A stretch of 29,222 nt of DNA from Lentisphaera sp. (GCA_020721745.1 DYMC01000004.1:1-29222), one strand, 5' to 3'. Shown: positions 1 to 8,396, counted from the stretch's first letter. Numbers and translations: made by a program. Notes: generated by a model from the sequence alone, not told the origin.

Positions 1-37
1 TTGCTGCCTCGTATCTGCGACAAATGCGGCCAACTGC

Positions 38-157
38 TTAATTTAGGTTGAAGTGTCCGGACTCGACGTATTTCATGAAATTGGCGCACGTGATTGGTGC
101 GTTTTTCTCGTCAAGCTCGATCGTGATGTCCCCGAGAGATGTTTTCATTCTGATCAT
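38..157 (-). pseudogene. Truncated cyclophilin-type peptidyl-prolyl isomerase (N-terminal fragment)
   Basis: A 39-residue minus-strand reading frame starts at an ATG (complement of 155-157) preceded by an AAGGA ribosome binding site. It matches the first strand and helix of cyclophilin PPIases: MKTSLGDITIELDEKNAP, then an NFMKYVESGHF segment. In intact family members this is followed by a Y-D-G-x-x-FHRV stretch and another 110 or more residues holding the catalytic Arg and Phe. Here three unrelated residues and a stop follow GHF, and none of the remaining 37 bases to the window edge restores the family sequence in frame. The gene is therefore broken, by an insertion, deletion or rearrangement at about position 47. 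The family identification is firm for so short a piece. Whether the missing part lies beyond the left edge cannot be seen. Confidence 0.72.
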
Positions 158-271
158 GGTGTTTCCTTTTTTTTTGGTGTTTTCGTTTCTGTTTGCGGCG
201 CCGATCCAGCGTTTGTCAACACTAGCATCCGATCTTTTTTTGCAATCAGCGTAGAAAAGTAGGAACATGGC

Positions 272-299
272 TTGACATTTGACGACACCATGTTATTTT
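272..299 (+). promoter_or_regulatory. Putative sigma70-type promoter for the HTH-EIIA/Ehr operon
   Basis: A perfect TTGACA (272-277) is followed after 16 nt by TATTTT (294-299). Transcription would begin near 306, upstream of the ATG at 338 with its AGAAGAAGGGGG ribosome binding site. This argues for starting the first gene at 338 and not further upstream. It is a pattern match only. Confidence 0.45.
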
Positions 300-337
300 T
301 TATGACAAAGTATCCAGACGAGAAGAAGGGGGTTGTG

Positions 338-1021
338 ATGCAGCTTACGATTTCCGATGTGGCGAAGCATTTGAACGTGTCGCAGCGGACGATATACCGC
401 TGGATAAACCAGGGGCTCATACCTGCCTACAAGGTGAACGAGCAGTATCGCTTCAGCCATTCCGAGCTTCTTGAATGGATATCGAAGAGGAAGGTCACGG
501 TTTCGAGGGAGTTTTTCGATATGGAGGAGGTGCCTGGTCGGCACTGCTCTGTTGCATCCGCGATCAGGAACGGGGGCATACATTATCGCATTGGGGGTGC
601 GAGCAAGCGGGATGTGATAGCGAATTCGGTTTCGGTCATGAATTTGCCTGAAGGGCTTGACAGGAGCTACCTTGTTGAGATACTGCTTGCGAGGGAGGAC
701 ATGGCTTCGACGGGGGTTGGCGGTGGGATCGCGATACCGCATGTCCGCAATCCGGTGGTTCTTAGTGTTGAAGATCCTTACATAGGTCTTTGCTTTCTGG
801 AGAAGCCTGTCGAGTTTGGCGCTCTTGACGGCAAGAAGGTTTTTTGTCTGTTCAACATGGTTTCCCCGAGCCCGAGAGTCCATCTCAAGCTTATATCCCG
901 TCTGGCCTTCATATTGAGGCAGGGCGAAGTCAGTGGTGCGTTGGAGAGAATTCCTGTCAGGGATGAGATCATGAATGCCATCGAGGCTGCCGAGCGGTCT
1001 GTTTTGAAGAAGGAGAGATGA
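338..1021 (+). CDS. HTH (MerR/excisionase-like) plus PTS EIIA-like (PtsN-type) regulator
   Basis: A 227-residue two-domain protein. Residues 1-50 form an excisionase/MerR-type winged helix (ISDVAKHLNVSQRTIYRWINQG, then the basic wing and SELLEWISKRK), so DNA binding is likely. Residues about 70-220 are an EIIA fold of the fructose/mannitol/nitrogen class, with the phospho-accepting histidine in GGGIAIPHVRNP (His135) and the LARE and VHLKLISRLA segments typical of PtsN. Such proteins are not sugar transporters but sense PTS phosphorylation. The start at 338 has a strong purine-rich ribosome binding site; the upstream in-frame ATG at 302 lies at about the predicted transcript start. Its stop overlaps the next gene by ATGA, so it is the first gene of the Ehr-type complex operon and is inferred to regulate it or to be regulated with it. 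No EIIB or EIIC is nearby. The domain calls are confident; the target is inference. Confidence 0.85.
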   Translation: MQLTISDVAKHLNVSQRTIYRWINQGLIPAYKVNEQYRFSHSELLEWISKRKVTVSREFFDMEEVPGRHCSVASAIRNGGIHYRIGGASKRDVIANSVSVMNLPEGLDRSYLVEILLAREDMASTGVGGGIAIPHVRNPVVLSVEDPYIGLCFLEKPVEFGALDGKKVFCLFNMVSPSPRVHLKLISRLAFILRQGEVSGALERIPVRDEIMNAIEAAERSVLKKER

Positions 1022-3018
1022 ACATGGATTTTTTTCTGGCGGGAGTGGTGATATTGGTTTTTGCCGGATTGCTGTCCTTTTTCCCTTCGGTTGGGGCGCG
1101 TGCGAGGGGTAGGATTGCCTTTGCGGGAAATCTTTGTGCGCTAATTCTCTGCGGTGGGCCGGCTGTTTCCCAGCTTTTGCATCCGGCGCCAGTGTCGCTG
1201 ATGGCCGCCACCTCGATACCGGGCCTGAATTTTTCCCTGCGTCTGGACTGTCTTTCAGCTATTTTCCTTGTCTGCCTGCTGATGATCTCGTGTTTGTCAT
1301 CCCTCTATGGTATTTCGTATTTTGGCGGGCAGGGTTCCAGCTCCGCGCCGTGGTTTTGGTTCAACGTCCTGGTTGCCTCGATGGCGATGGTCCTTGTTTC
1401 CGCGAATGCGTTTCTCTTTCTGTTTTTCTGGGAGGCGATGGCGTTGTCGTCGTTCTTCCTGGTTCTTCACGACTCTGGGAAGAAGGATGTCCGCGAGGCG
1501 GCATGGATATATGCGGTCTCGTCGCATTTCGGGCTGGTCTGCATTATATCTTTGTTTTTTCTGCTGTCGCTGCCTGGTGGCGATATGGAGTTCGCGAGTT
1601 TCGCAAACTCCGCGCATTCACGTGTTATAGCTGCTGCGGTATTTCTTCTTTCTCTTGCTGGTTTCGGGGCCAAGGCCGGTTTCATCCCGTTCCACGTATG
1701 GCTGCCGCGCGCCCATCCTGCGGCGCCAAGCCCGGTGTCCGCACTGATGTCTGGTGTGATGATCAAACTCGGGATATACGGGATACTGAGGGTGCTTGTG
1801 ATCCTTGGCGGGTTTGAACCATGGTGGGGGTTGGTAATTTTGAGTCTTGGAATAACTTCTGGGATTATAGGTGTAGTTTTTGCTTTTTCCCAACATGATA
1901 TAAAGAAGCTGCTGGCATACCACAGCATCGAGAACATCGGGATAATAATGCTGGGTTCGGGGCTGGGTGTGCTGGGTATATGCTGCGGAGTGCCCGCGGT
2001 GTCGGCATTGGCGTTCGCCGGGGCTCTGCTTCATGTCTTCAACCACTCGGTGTTCAAATCCTTGCTGTTCATGTGTGCCGGTGCTGTGATAAAGGCCACC
2101 GGGACGCATAATGTTGACGAGATGGGGGGGCTTATGAAGAAGATGCCTGTCACGGGGGCGTGTTTTCTTACCGGGGCGTCCGCGATATCTGGACTGCCTG
2201 TGCTGAACGGGTTTGTCAGCGAGTTCTTGATATTCCTTGCCGCGCTACATGGACTGTCCGCAGGCGGGACTGGCGGGAAGGAGCTGGTTTACGGCTCGGT
2301 GGCAACTGTTGTCGCCCTTTCTCTGATCGGTGCCTTGGCGCTGGGATGCTTTGCCAAGGCCTGCGGGATAATGTTTCTCGGGGAGGGCAGGACAGAATGC
2401 TGCAATGGGGCAAAAGATCCCTGCGTGGCGATGCTGCTGCCGATGATGGTGCTTTCCGGCATCTGTTTCCTGGTTGGCATTGGAGGTGTTTTTGCTGTGA
2501 GGCTTCTTGCAAATCCTGTCCTGGAGCTTGTTGAAGGCCTGGATGCCCGACAAGCGGAGATTTCTCTTTTGCAAGCTTCTTATTCGCTTGGCCTGGTAGG
2601 TATCTGTGCGCTTGCTTTTCTGGTTCTTGTGATCGGGGGCCTGGCGGCGAGGACTCTCCTTCTGAGGGGCAGGAAAGTCTTGCCCTCTGTGACTTGGGAC
2701 TGTGGGTATTCCGAATCTACGGCGAGGATGCAGTATTCCGGTTCTTCATTTGCCCGGCCGACATTGGAGTTTTTCTGTCTGCTGCTCGGGACGCACCGGA
2801 AGGGACCAGAAATCTCTCCTCCCTTTCCGGCAACCTCCTCCTTTTCTACCCATACGCCCGATTTCCTTGAGGACAGCTTGTTCAGGCATGTTGTCAACGC
2901 CTTGTCGCGTTGCTCTGAATTCATCTGCAGGATAGAGAAGGGCAGCGTACACCTGCAGATACTGCTTGTTGTCGTCGCGCTGTTTGTCATTCTGGCATGG
3001 AGTATGTTGTATGGCTGA
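1018..3018 (+). CDS. HyfB/HycC-like antiporter-type membrane subunit of Ehr complex
   Basis: A 666-residue integral membrane protein of the Complex I ND5/ND4/Mrp-antiporter family (proton_antipo_M), close to the usual length of HyfB. Diagnostic segments in order are FFWEAMALSS (the conserved TM5 glutamate near residue 139), GAKAGFIPFHVWLPRAHP (TM7 lysine and the P-x-H motif, about 217-234), DIKKLLAYHSIENIG, and HVFNHSVFKSLLFMCAG with its lysine in a membrane helix. The C-terminal part has the HyfB-type WDCGY...RMQYSGSSFARP stretch before a last helix. It should move protons or sodium across the cytoplasmic membrane as the complex transfers electrons. It overlaps the regulator upstream (ATGA) and the HycD-like gene downstream by 8 bp. 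The alternative start is the ATG at 1024. Family assignment is secure; the ion is unknown. Confidence 0.92.
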   Translation: MNMDFFLAGVVILVFAGLLSFFPSVGARARGRIAFAGNLCALILCGGPAVSQLLHPAPVSLMAATSIPGLNFSLRLDCLSAIFLVCLLMISCLSSLYGISYFGGQGSSSAPWFWFNVLVASMAMVLVSANAFLFLFFWEAMALSSFFLVLHDSGKKDVREAAWIYAVSSHFGLVCIISLFFLLSLPGGDMEFASFANSAHSRVIAAAVFLLSLAGFGAKAGFIPFHVWLPRAHPAAPSPVSALMSGVMIKLGIYGILRVLVILGGFEPWWGLVILSLGITSGIIGVVFAFSQHDIKKLLAYHSIENIGIIMLGSGLGVLGICCGVPAVSALAFAGALLHVFNHSVFKSLLFMCAGAVIKATGTHNVDEMGGLMKKMPVTGACFLTGASAISGLPVLNGFVSEFLIFLAALHGLSAGGTGGKELVYGSVATVVALSLIGALALGCFAKACGIMFLGEGRTECCNGAKDPCVAMLLPMMVLSGICFLVGIGGVFAVRLLANPVLELVEGLDARQAEISLLQASYSLGLVGICALAFLVLVIGGLAARTLLLRGRKVLPSVTWDCGYSESTARMQYSGSSFARPTLEFFCLLLGTHRKGPEISPPFPATSSFSTHTPDFLEDSLFRHVVNALSRCSEFICRIEKGSVHLQILLVVVALFVILAWSMLYG

Positions 3019-3931
3019 CACAAACACAATAGCTGTTGATGTGTTTCCACTGCTCTGCGGGCTTGTCCTTGCCCCTTTTATAATAGGTGTGGTGAACAGG
3101 ACGAAGGCTTTTTTCGCGGGAAGGAACGGGCAGCCGCTTCTTCAGCTATATTTCGACATATTCAAGCTTCTCCGCAAGGGTGCGGTTTTCAGCCGGAGCA
3201 CAACATGGGTCTTCAGGCTTGCCCCTGCGGTGTCGCTGGCCTCGACAGTATCTGCGCTTGCCATTTTCTCGCTTTCTCCGGAGGGGGCTGCGCTTTCGTT
3301 CCCTGGGGATATAGTCCTTGCCGTCTACATGCTTGCGCTTGCGAGGTTCGCGACAGTGCTTTCCGCGCTTGACACCGGATCGAGCTTCGAAGGGATGGGG
3401 GCGAGCAGGGAGGTTATGCTGGCTCCTTTTGCCGAGGCGGCATTTTTCATACTGATACTCGCCGCTGCGGTGGCATCCAGGAGTATGTCGGCGGCAACGA
3501 TGTTTGCTGCGGCAATCCCCTTGCCGGTGAGGATACTGATGTTCGTCTCGCTTTTCATCGTGCTGTTGGTCGAGAACTGCCGTGTGCCTGCGGACGACCC
3601 CAACACACATCTTGAGCTGACGATGATACACGAGGTCATGGTCTTGGACAACAGCGGGCCCGACCTGGGAATGATTTTCTATGCTGCATCGCTTAAACTG
3701 TGGCTTTTCGCCTCGCTCGCCGTGTGCTGTATAATGCCTGCGGGCCTGACAGGAGGGATAATTGGGGAGATGGCCCTGCGTGTCGCGGGGATAATTTGTG
3801 TCTGTATCCTTGTCGGGGTGGTCGAGTCGGTAATGGCCAGGTTCCGTTTCGACAAGGTCCGCAGGATGCTTGTGTTTGCATCGGTGCTTTCGAGTCTGGC
3901 GCTTCTGATAGCTGTCGGGGTGTCGGCATGA
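3011..3931 (+). CDS. HycD/HyfC-like (NuoH-type) membrane anchor subunit
   Basis: A 306-residue membrane protein of the Complex I subunit 1 (NuoH/HycD/EchB) family, which docks the hydrophilic arm and forms the quinone-like chamber and first ion path. Visible signatures are the PFIIGVVNRTKAFFAGRNGQP loop, LYFDIFKLLRKG, and the acidic loop VENCRVPADDPNTHLELTMIHE that is conserved throughout HycD/HyfC proteins. The start at ATG 3011 lies inside the last codons of the HyfB-like gene and begins MADTNTI. An in-frame upstream start at 2966 would add a stretch unlike the family. Length matches HycD (about 307). The stop overlaps the HyfE-like gene by ATGA. Confidence 0.92.
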   Translation: MADTNTIAVDVFPLLCGLVLAPFIIGVVNRTKAFFAGRNGQPLLQLYFDIFKLLRKGAVFSRSTTWVFRLAPAVSLASTVSALAIFSLSPEGAALSFPGDIVLAVYMLALARFATVLSALDTGSSFEGMGASREVMLAPFAEAAFFILILAAAVASRSMSAATMFAAAIPLPVRILMFVSLFIVLLVENCRVPADDPNTHLELTMIHEVMVLDNSGPDLGMIFYAASLKLWLFASLAVCCIMPAGLTGGIIGEMALRVAGIICVCILVGVVESVMARFRFDKVRRMLVFASVLSSLALLIAVGVSA

Positions 3932-4584
3932 TGGATTGGCTCCAGACAGTTTTTGTGGTGATGATAGTCGCGGATTTTGCGCTTCTTGCGTCGAGCCGGA
4001 TAGCTGGCTGCATCAACATTCTGGCGCTTCAGGGGGTAATGCTGTCGGTGCTTCCTCTGCTCAACCATGCTTCGGTGTCCAATATTTTTTTTGCGTCATT
4101 GATATTCTCGATCAAGGCGCTTGTCTTTCCGTTTCTGCTGAGGAGGGCGCTGAAGATGGTCAACGCGAAGCGCGAGGTTGAGCCGCTGGTCGGCTACTCT
4201 GCGTCAATCCTGATAGGTCTGGCCGCGCTGATCTTCTCCTTCTGGCTTTCCGGGCGCATGGGGAGTTTTTCCCCTGGGATGGCGATTCTTGGAGTTTCCG
4301 CCTCTGTCTTCACCATGTTCACCGGTCTTTTCGTCATAGTGTCCCGAGTCAAGGCGATAACGCAGGTTGTCGGATACGTCGTCTTCGAGAATGGCATATA
4401 TCTTCTCGGCAGTTCCCTGATGCTGGAGCAGAACATGCTTGTCGAACTGGGCGTGATACTGGATCTTCTCGTTTTCGTCCTTCTGTCAGGGATTGTCGTT
4501 TTCCACATCAACCGTGAATTCGACCACATAGACACCGATTCGATGGACGGCGACGGTCCAGGCCGGGAGGTGCCGCTCCGATGA
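3928..4584 (+). CDS. HyfE-like membrane subunit of Ehr complex
   Basis: A 218-residue, highly hydrophobic protein starting MMDWLQTVFVVMIVADFALL at the ATGA overlap with the HycD-like gene; the second ATG at 3931 is equally possible. Length and helix pattern match HyfE, the hydrogenase 4 subunit whose C-terminal half resembles NuoK. The segment VGYVVFENGIYLLG carries the membrane-embedded glutamate typical of this family, followed by the MLEQNMLVELGVILDLLVFVLLSGIVVFHINREFD ending. It should form a small ion-translocating module next to the HyfB- and HyfF-like subunits. The coding frame continues open upstream to 3700, but that part only shadows the HycD-like gene. Confidence 0.88.
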   Translation: MMDWLQTVFVVMIVADFALLASSRIAGCINILALQGVMLSVLPLLNHASVSNIFFASLIFSIKALVFPFLLRRALKMVNAKREVEPLVGYSASILIGLAALIFSFWLSGRMGSFSPGMAILGVSASVFTMFTGLFVIVSRVKAITQVVGYVVFENGIYLLGSSLMLEQNMLVELGVILDLLVFVLLSGIVVFHINREFDHIDTDSMDGDGPGREVPLR

Positions 4585-6041
4585 TCTTTGCTATTGTTCT
4601 GATTCCGATGCTGGCCGGGGCCGCCAGCTATTTTGTGAAGGGCGACAGATCCCGGAACACCATTCTCGTGTCAACTGCGTTTTTGCATCTGGTTCTTTCC
4701 GTGGGGTCTTTGTTTTTCGCTTCTGCTCCTGCTCTTGGCGGCATGCTCCGCTTTGACGAGGCGGGGCATCTCTTCCTGTGCACGATGAGCCTGCTCTTTT
4801 TGTGTGCGTCCATATACGCCGCATCATACATCAGGTTTGAGGGGGCCGCTCATCGGGCGCCTGACGACGATGGATTCATTTTCGCCGACTCGCCCAAGAA
4901 CCTCTTCACCGCCTGCCTTCTGTTCTTCTGCGGCGCGATGAGCCTGGTTTGCGCCGCGCAGCATCTTGGTGTCCTGTGGATAGGGATAGAGGCCACGACT
5001 TTTGCGAGCGCCCCTCTTGTCTATTACCATCACAGCCGGCGCTCTCTGCAGGCCGTGTGGAAATACGTCATGATATGCTCGGTCGGGATAGGTTTCTCGC
5101 TGATAGGCAATCTTCTCGTGATGGTTGCCTTCTCCGATGCGGCAAAGGGGAGCCTTTTTATCTCCGATCTGCTGGGGTCGGCCGCTTCGGCCAATGCCGA
5201 TATTCTAATGGCCGCCTTCGTTTTTTTCCTCGTGGGCTACGGCACGAAGACGGGGCTTGCCCCCATGCACAGCTGGCTTCCTGCGGCCCACGGTGAATCC
5301 CCGGCGTTTGTGTCATCGCTTCTCTCGGGGGCGTTGCTGAACTGCGCCTTTCTTGGCATTTTCAGGGTCCACGGAATATGCTGGAGCGCGGGCATAGGTT
5401 CGTTCAGCGGAGGGCTGATGATATTCATGGGGCTTCTATCGGCGCTTGTTGCGGCCTTCTTCATGATCGCCCAGAGGGACTACAAGAGGATGCTCGCGTA
5501 TTCGAGTGTCGAGCATATGGGCATGGCCGTCCTGGGGGCCGGGCTCGGAGGTCCGGCGATTGTTGCGACCATGCTGCACATGATCAATCATTCCCTGACG
5601 AAGGGGATGCTTTTTCTTGTGTCCGGGAACGTCCTCTCCGCCTCCGGCACTCGCAGGATCGGGGAGGTGAAGGGGCTTTTCAAGCTTTCTCCCGCCAGCG
5701 GGGTTCTCTGGTTCGCAGGCATCCTGGCTATCTGCGGAACGCCTCCATCCGGGCTCTTCGTAAGCGAATTTCTCATATTGAGGGAGGTCTTCTCCAGGGG
5801 CATGTATCTGAGCGGCGCGCTTATCCTCATCCCGCTTCTGTTGATCTTCGGGGCAATGTCCCGTGCGGTGATGGAGATGTTCTTTGGAGAGCCTTCGCGG
5901 GGCGGTTCCGGGTGGAGGGAATCCGCGTCCACAATACTTCCTCCGCTTCTTCTGCTGCTTGTCTCGATATTTCTCGGATTGCATCTTCCAGCCCCCCTGC
6001 TGGCCTTTCTGGGGAAAATAGGAGGAGGATTCAAGCTATGA
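4581..6041 (+). CDS. HyfF-like antiporter-type membrane subunit of Ehr complex
   Basis: A 486-residue second antiporter-like subunit (proton_antipo_M, ND4/NuoN/HyfF group). It shows GIEATTFASAPLVYYHHS (TM5 acidic position), GYGTKTGLAPMHSWLPAAHGESPAFVSSLLSG (about residues 218-249, with the conserved lysine and histidine), RDYKRMLAYSSVEHMG, and HMINHSLTKGMLFLVSGNVL with the second membrane lysine. Length matches HyfF (about 490-530). With the HyfB-like subunit it gives the complex two full antiporter modules, as in hydrogenase 4, where the smaller Hyc and Ech complexes have one. ATGA overlaps join it to both neighbours. Confidence 0.92.
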   Translation: MIFAIVLIPMLAGAASYFVKGDRSRNTILVSTAFLHLVLSVGSLFFASAPALGGMLRFDEAGHLFLCTMSLLFLCASIYAASYIRFEGAAHRAPDDDGFIFADSPKNLFTACLLFFCGAMSLVCAAQHLGVLWIGIEATTFASAPLVYYHHSRRSLQAVWKYVMICSVGIGFSLIGNLLVMVAFSDAAKGSLFISDLLGSAASANADILMAAFVFFLVGYGTKTGLAPMHSWLPAAHGESPAFVSSLLSGALLNCAFLGIFRVHGICWSAGIGSFSGGLMIFMGLLSALVAAFFMIAQRDYKRMLAYSSVEHMGMAVLGAGLGGPAIVATMLHMINHSLTKGMLFLVSGNVLSASGTRRIGEVKGLFKLSPASGVLWFAGILAICGTPPSGLFVSEFLILREVFSRGMYLSGALILIPLLLIFGAMSRAVMEMFFGEPSRGGSGWRESASTILPPLLLLLVSIFLGLHLPAPLLAFLGKIGGGFKL

Positions 6042-7576
6042 ACTCTCAACGCGGGATTTTTACACCTGCACGCAACTGCGTCCCGGTTCCGCTTTCCGGC
6101 ATCGAGCCCGTTCCGGTTGAATCCCTCCTGGATGCCGTGGCTGCGCTCTGCATTGCCCGGGAGGCGAGGATAGCTTCCCTCTTCGCGATGAAGAACGGCT
6201 CCGCGCAAGTCCAGATAATGGCGATCCTTGCCGACGACCAGGGCGGGCGTCTCATGATAGGCACATCGCTTCTTGATGCCGACTCGTTCCCTTCGCTGTC
6301 CGCGAAATGCCCGCAGGCACAGCTCTTCGAAAGGGAGATCGCGGAGCAGTTCGGGATAGTTCCTGCCGGGCATCCCCGCTTCAATCCGGTCAGATTCCAT
6401 CATTCATTCTCCGGGCGTGACGCCTGGTTCCGGCTTGAAGGGCAGGATATCCAGCCGTCGGTGATCCCGTTCGTGCGCGTCGAGGGCTCCGACGTCCATG
6501 AAGTCGCAGTGGGGCCTGTCCATGCCGGCATCATAGAGCCGGGTCATTTCCGCTTCCAGTGCCACGGGGAGAAAGTCTTTAATCTGGAGATTTCGCTTGG
6601 ATACCAGCACCGCGGGATAGAGAAGTCGCTGATCGGCGGGCCGGACGGGAGGAGCATTCACCTGGTTGAGACGGCTGCCGGAGACAGCACAATTGCGCAT
6701 ACTACTGCATATTGCCAGACGCTCGAGGCGCTCGGATCTGTCCGCCAGATTCCTCTTCGGGCTATGACGGTCCGCGCGATTCTCCTTGAACTCGAAAGGA
6801 TGGCGAATCATGCTGGCGACATCGGGGCGCTCGCGAACGATGCGGCATTTCTGCCCACTGCGTCTTATTGCGGAAGAATACGAGGCGACTTTCTTAACAT
6901 GACAGCCATGTTCTGCGGCAACAGATTCGGGCGGAGCGCCGTGCTCCCTGGTGGAGTTCGTTTCACGCTGGACAGGGATGGGGTGGAGGAGCTTAAGAGG
7001 CGCTTCAAGAATTCCTTCGGGGATCTCGAAGACGCGGCGAATCTTCTCTTCGAATCCTCCACGGCGGTTGAAAGGTTTGAGAATTGTGGAATTCTCCCAC
7101 GGGAGACTGCGGAGGAGATTGGGATCGTTGGTGTCGCCGCGCGCGCTTCAGGGATACGCCGGGACATCCGATTCGACTTTCCCACCGGATTGTTCAGCTT
7201 CGCCCAAATCCCTCTTGTCTCGTGCGACAGCGGCGATGTGTATGCGCGCGCTTTCGTCAGATGGCTCGAGGCCAGGAATTCCGCCTCGTTCATCCTGGAA
7301 CAGCTCGACAGTCTCCCCCAGGACGGGGCGATGGGAATACCCGTCCAGGCGCCAAAGCCGGATTCCATTGTTGTTTCAATGGTTGAAGGCTGGCGCGGGG
7401 AAGTATGCCACACTGCGGTGACAGGCCCGGACGGACGCTTTCTCAGATACAAGATTGTAGATCCGTCATTCCACAACTGGGGCGGTCTCGAAGTCGTCTT
7501 GAAGGACGAACTGATATACAATTTCCCCCTTTGCAACAAGAGCTTCAATCTTTCATACTGCGGTTTCGACCTTTAG
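6038..7576 (+). CDS. HycE/HyfG-like large subunit lacking all Ni ligands (Ehr type)
   Basis: A 512-residue fusion of a NuoC-like domain (residues about 20-130, ending in the FEREIAEQFGIVPAGHPRF block) and a NuoD/[NiFe] large-subunit-like domain (about 145-512). In hydrogenases the domain carries R-x-C-G-x-C near its start and DPCxxC at its end, four cysteines that bind Ni-Fe. Here the first site reads ETAAGDSTIAH (Ala214 and Ser217 at the ligand positions) and the last reads DPSFHNW (Ser477 and Asn480). None of the four ligands remains, so the protein cannot assemble a normal Ni-Fe site. The surrounding fold motifs GYQHRGIEK, ELERMANHAGDIGAL and the C-terminal FPLCNKSFNLSYCGFDL are well kept, so this is a functional, diverged protein. 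The start at 6038 has a GGAGGAGG ribosome binding site and overlaps the HyfF-like stop. No maturation protease tail follows, as expected without Ni. Confidence 0.92.
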   Translation: MNSQRGIFTPARNCVPVPLSGIEPVPVESLLDAVAALCIAREARIASLFAMKNGSAQVQIMAILADDQGGRLMIGTSLLDADSFPSLSAKCPQAQLFEREIAEQFGIVPAGHPRFNPVRFHHSFSGRDAWFRLEGQDIQPSVIPFVRVEGSDVHEVAVGPVHAGIIEPGHFRFQCHGEKVFNLEISLGYQHRGIEKSLIGGPDGRSIHLVETAAGDSTIAHTTAYCQTLEALGSVRQIPLRAMTVRAILLELERMANHAGDIGALANDAAFLPTASYCGRIRGDFLNMTAMFCGNRFGRSAVLPGGVRFTLDRDGVEELKRRFKNSFGDLEDAANLLFESSTAVERFENCGILPRETAEEIGIVGVAARASGIRRDIRFDFPTGLFSFAQIPLVSCDSGDVYARAFVRWLEARNSASFILEQLDSLPQDGAMGIPVQAPKPDSIVVSMVEGWRGEVCHTAVTGPDGRFLRYKIVDPSFHNWGGLEVVLKDELIYNFPLCNKSFNLSYCGFDL

Positions 7577-7587
7577 GAGCGAATAAG

Positions 7588-8349
7588 ATGATCAGAGTTC
7601 TGAAATCAAGGTTCAAGCAGGGGCATCGGACATTCAAGTTCCCCGATCCTAATTTCCCAATGCCAGAAAGATTCCTAGGAATGCCTCAGATTAAAGAGAG
7701 CTGTTCGCAGTGCATGAAATGCTTGGAGATCTGCCCGGTCTCCTGCATCAAGAAGTCTGGGGAGGGTGTCTCAATTGATATAGGCGCGTGCATATTCTGC
7801 GGGAAATGCGTCGCCGCCTGCCCGGAGAAGGCGATAAGCTTTAACCGAGAATACTCGCTCTGCGCCTCCTCGCGAAATGATCTTGTAATTAGTCCATGCA
7901 TGGAGAGAAAGGCCTTGTCCTTGAGGAAGGAGATCAGGAGCCTTTTCGGCAGATCCCTCAAGTTGCGCGAGGTGAGCGCGGGAGGCTGCGGCGCATGCGA
8001 GGCGGATGTAAACGTTCTCGGGACGATAGGCTGGGATCTGGGAAGATTTGGGATACAGTTTGTCGCATCCCCTCGTCACGCCGATGGAATTCTAGTGACA
8101 GGGCCGATAACGAAGAACATGACGCTCGCGCTTCAGAAGACATACGATGCGGTTCCATCGCCAAAAGTTGTCATCGCCGTCGGTGCCTGCGCGATTTCTG
8201 GCGGGATATTCAGGGACGGTTCAGAAATCCGTGGAGGACTTGAGAACTTTTTCCCCGTGGACATATTCATCCCCGGCTGTCCGCCGCATCCTGCGACAAT
8301 TCTCGACGGCCTGCTCCGCCTGATCGGGAAAATCAAGGCCGGCGCCTGA
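7588..8349 (+). CDS. Ferredoxin/HycG-like small subunit fusion of Ehr complex
   Basis: A 253-residue protein joining a HycF/NuoI-like 2x[4Fe-4S] ferredoxin to a HycG/NuoB-like small subunit. The ferredoxin part has C39-x2-C42-x2-C45-x3-C49 and C68-x2-C71-x2-C74-x3-C78. The NuoB-like part retains all four ligands of the proximal (N2-type) cluster: GGC134GAC137, GAC201, and PGC231PPHP. An electron path of three clusters to the large subunit is therefore intact even though that subunit has lost its Ni site. Start ATG 7588 lies 9 nt after an AGGAG, and 11 nt separate it from the large subunit gene. HycF and HycG are separate genes in E. coli; a fusion is a known variant. It is the last gene of the operon. 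Confidence 0.92.
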   Translation: MIRVLKSRFKQGHRTFKFPDPNFPMPERFLGMPQIKESCSQCMKCLEICPVSCIKKSGEGVSIDIGACIFCGKCVAACPEKAISFNREYSLCASSRNDLVISPCMERKALSLRKEIRSLFGRSLKLREVSAGGCGACEADVNVLGTIGWDLGRFGIQFVASPRHADGILVTGPITKNMTLALQKTYDAVPSPKVVIAVGACAISGGIFRDGSEIRGGLENFFPVDIFIPGCPPHPATILDGLLRLIGKIKAGA

Positions 8350-8360
8350 GTTTCTGATCT

Positions 8361-8373
8361 TGCGAAATTCGCA
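8361..8373. repeat. 13-bp dispersed near-palindrome TGCGAAATTCGCA, copy 1 (intergenic)
   Basis: Six-base arms TGCGAA and TTCGCA flank a central A. This copy lies 12 nt after the Ehr operon stop and upstream of ispE. Exact copies also occur at 8603, 8748, 19941 and 22814, and close variants at 1593, 8993, 11534, 19470 and 26812. Confidence 0.85.
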
Positions 8374-8396
8374 TGGCATGCTTAATTTATCTTCCG

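Noticed and set aside
5378..6037. 220-codon N-terminal extension of the large subunit frame
   Set aside because: It overlaps the HyfF-like gene entirely, its sequence is Arg-rich and unlike NuoC, and a good ribosome binding site and ATGA overlap support 6038.
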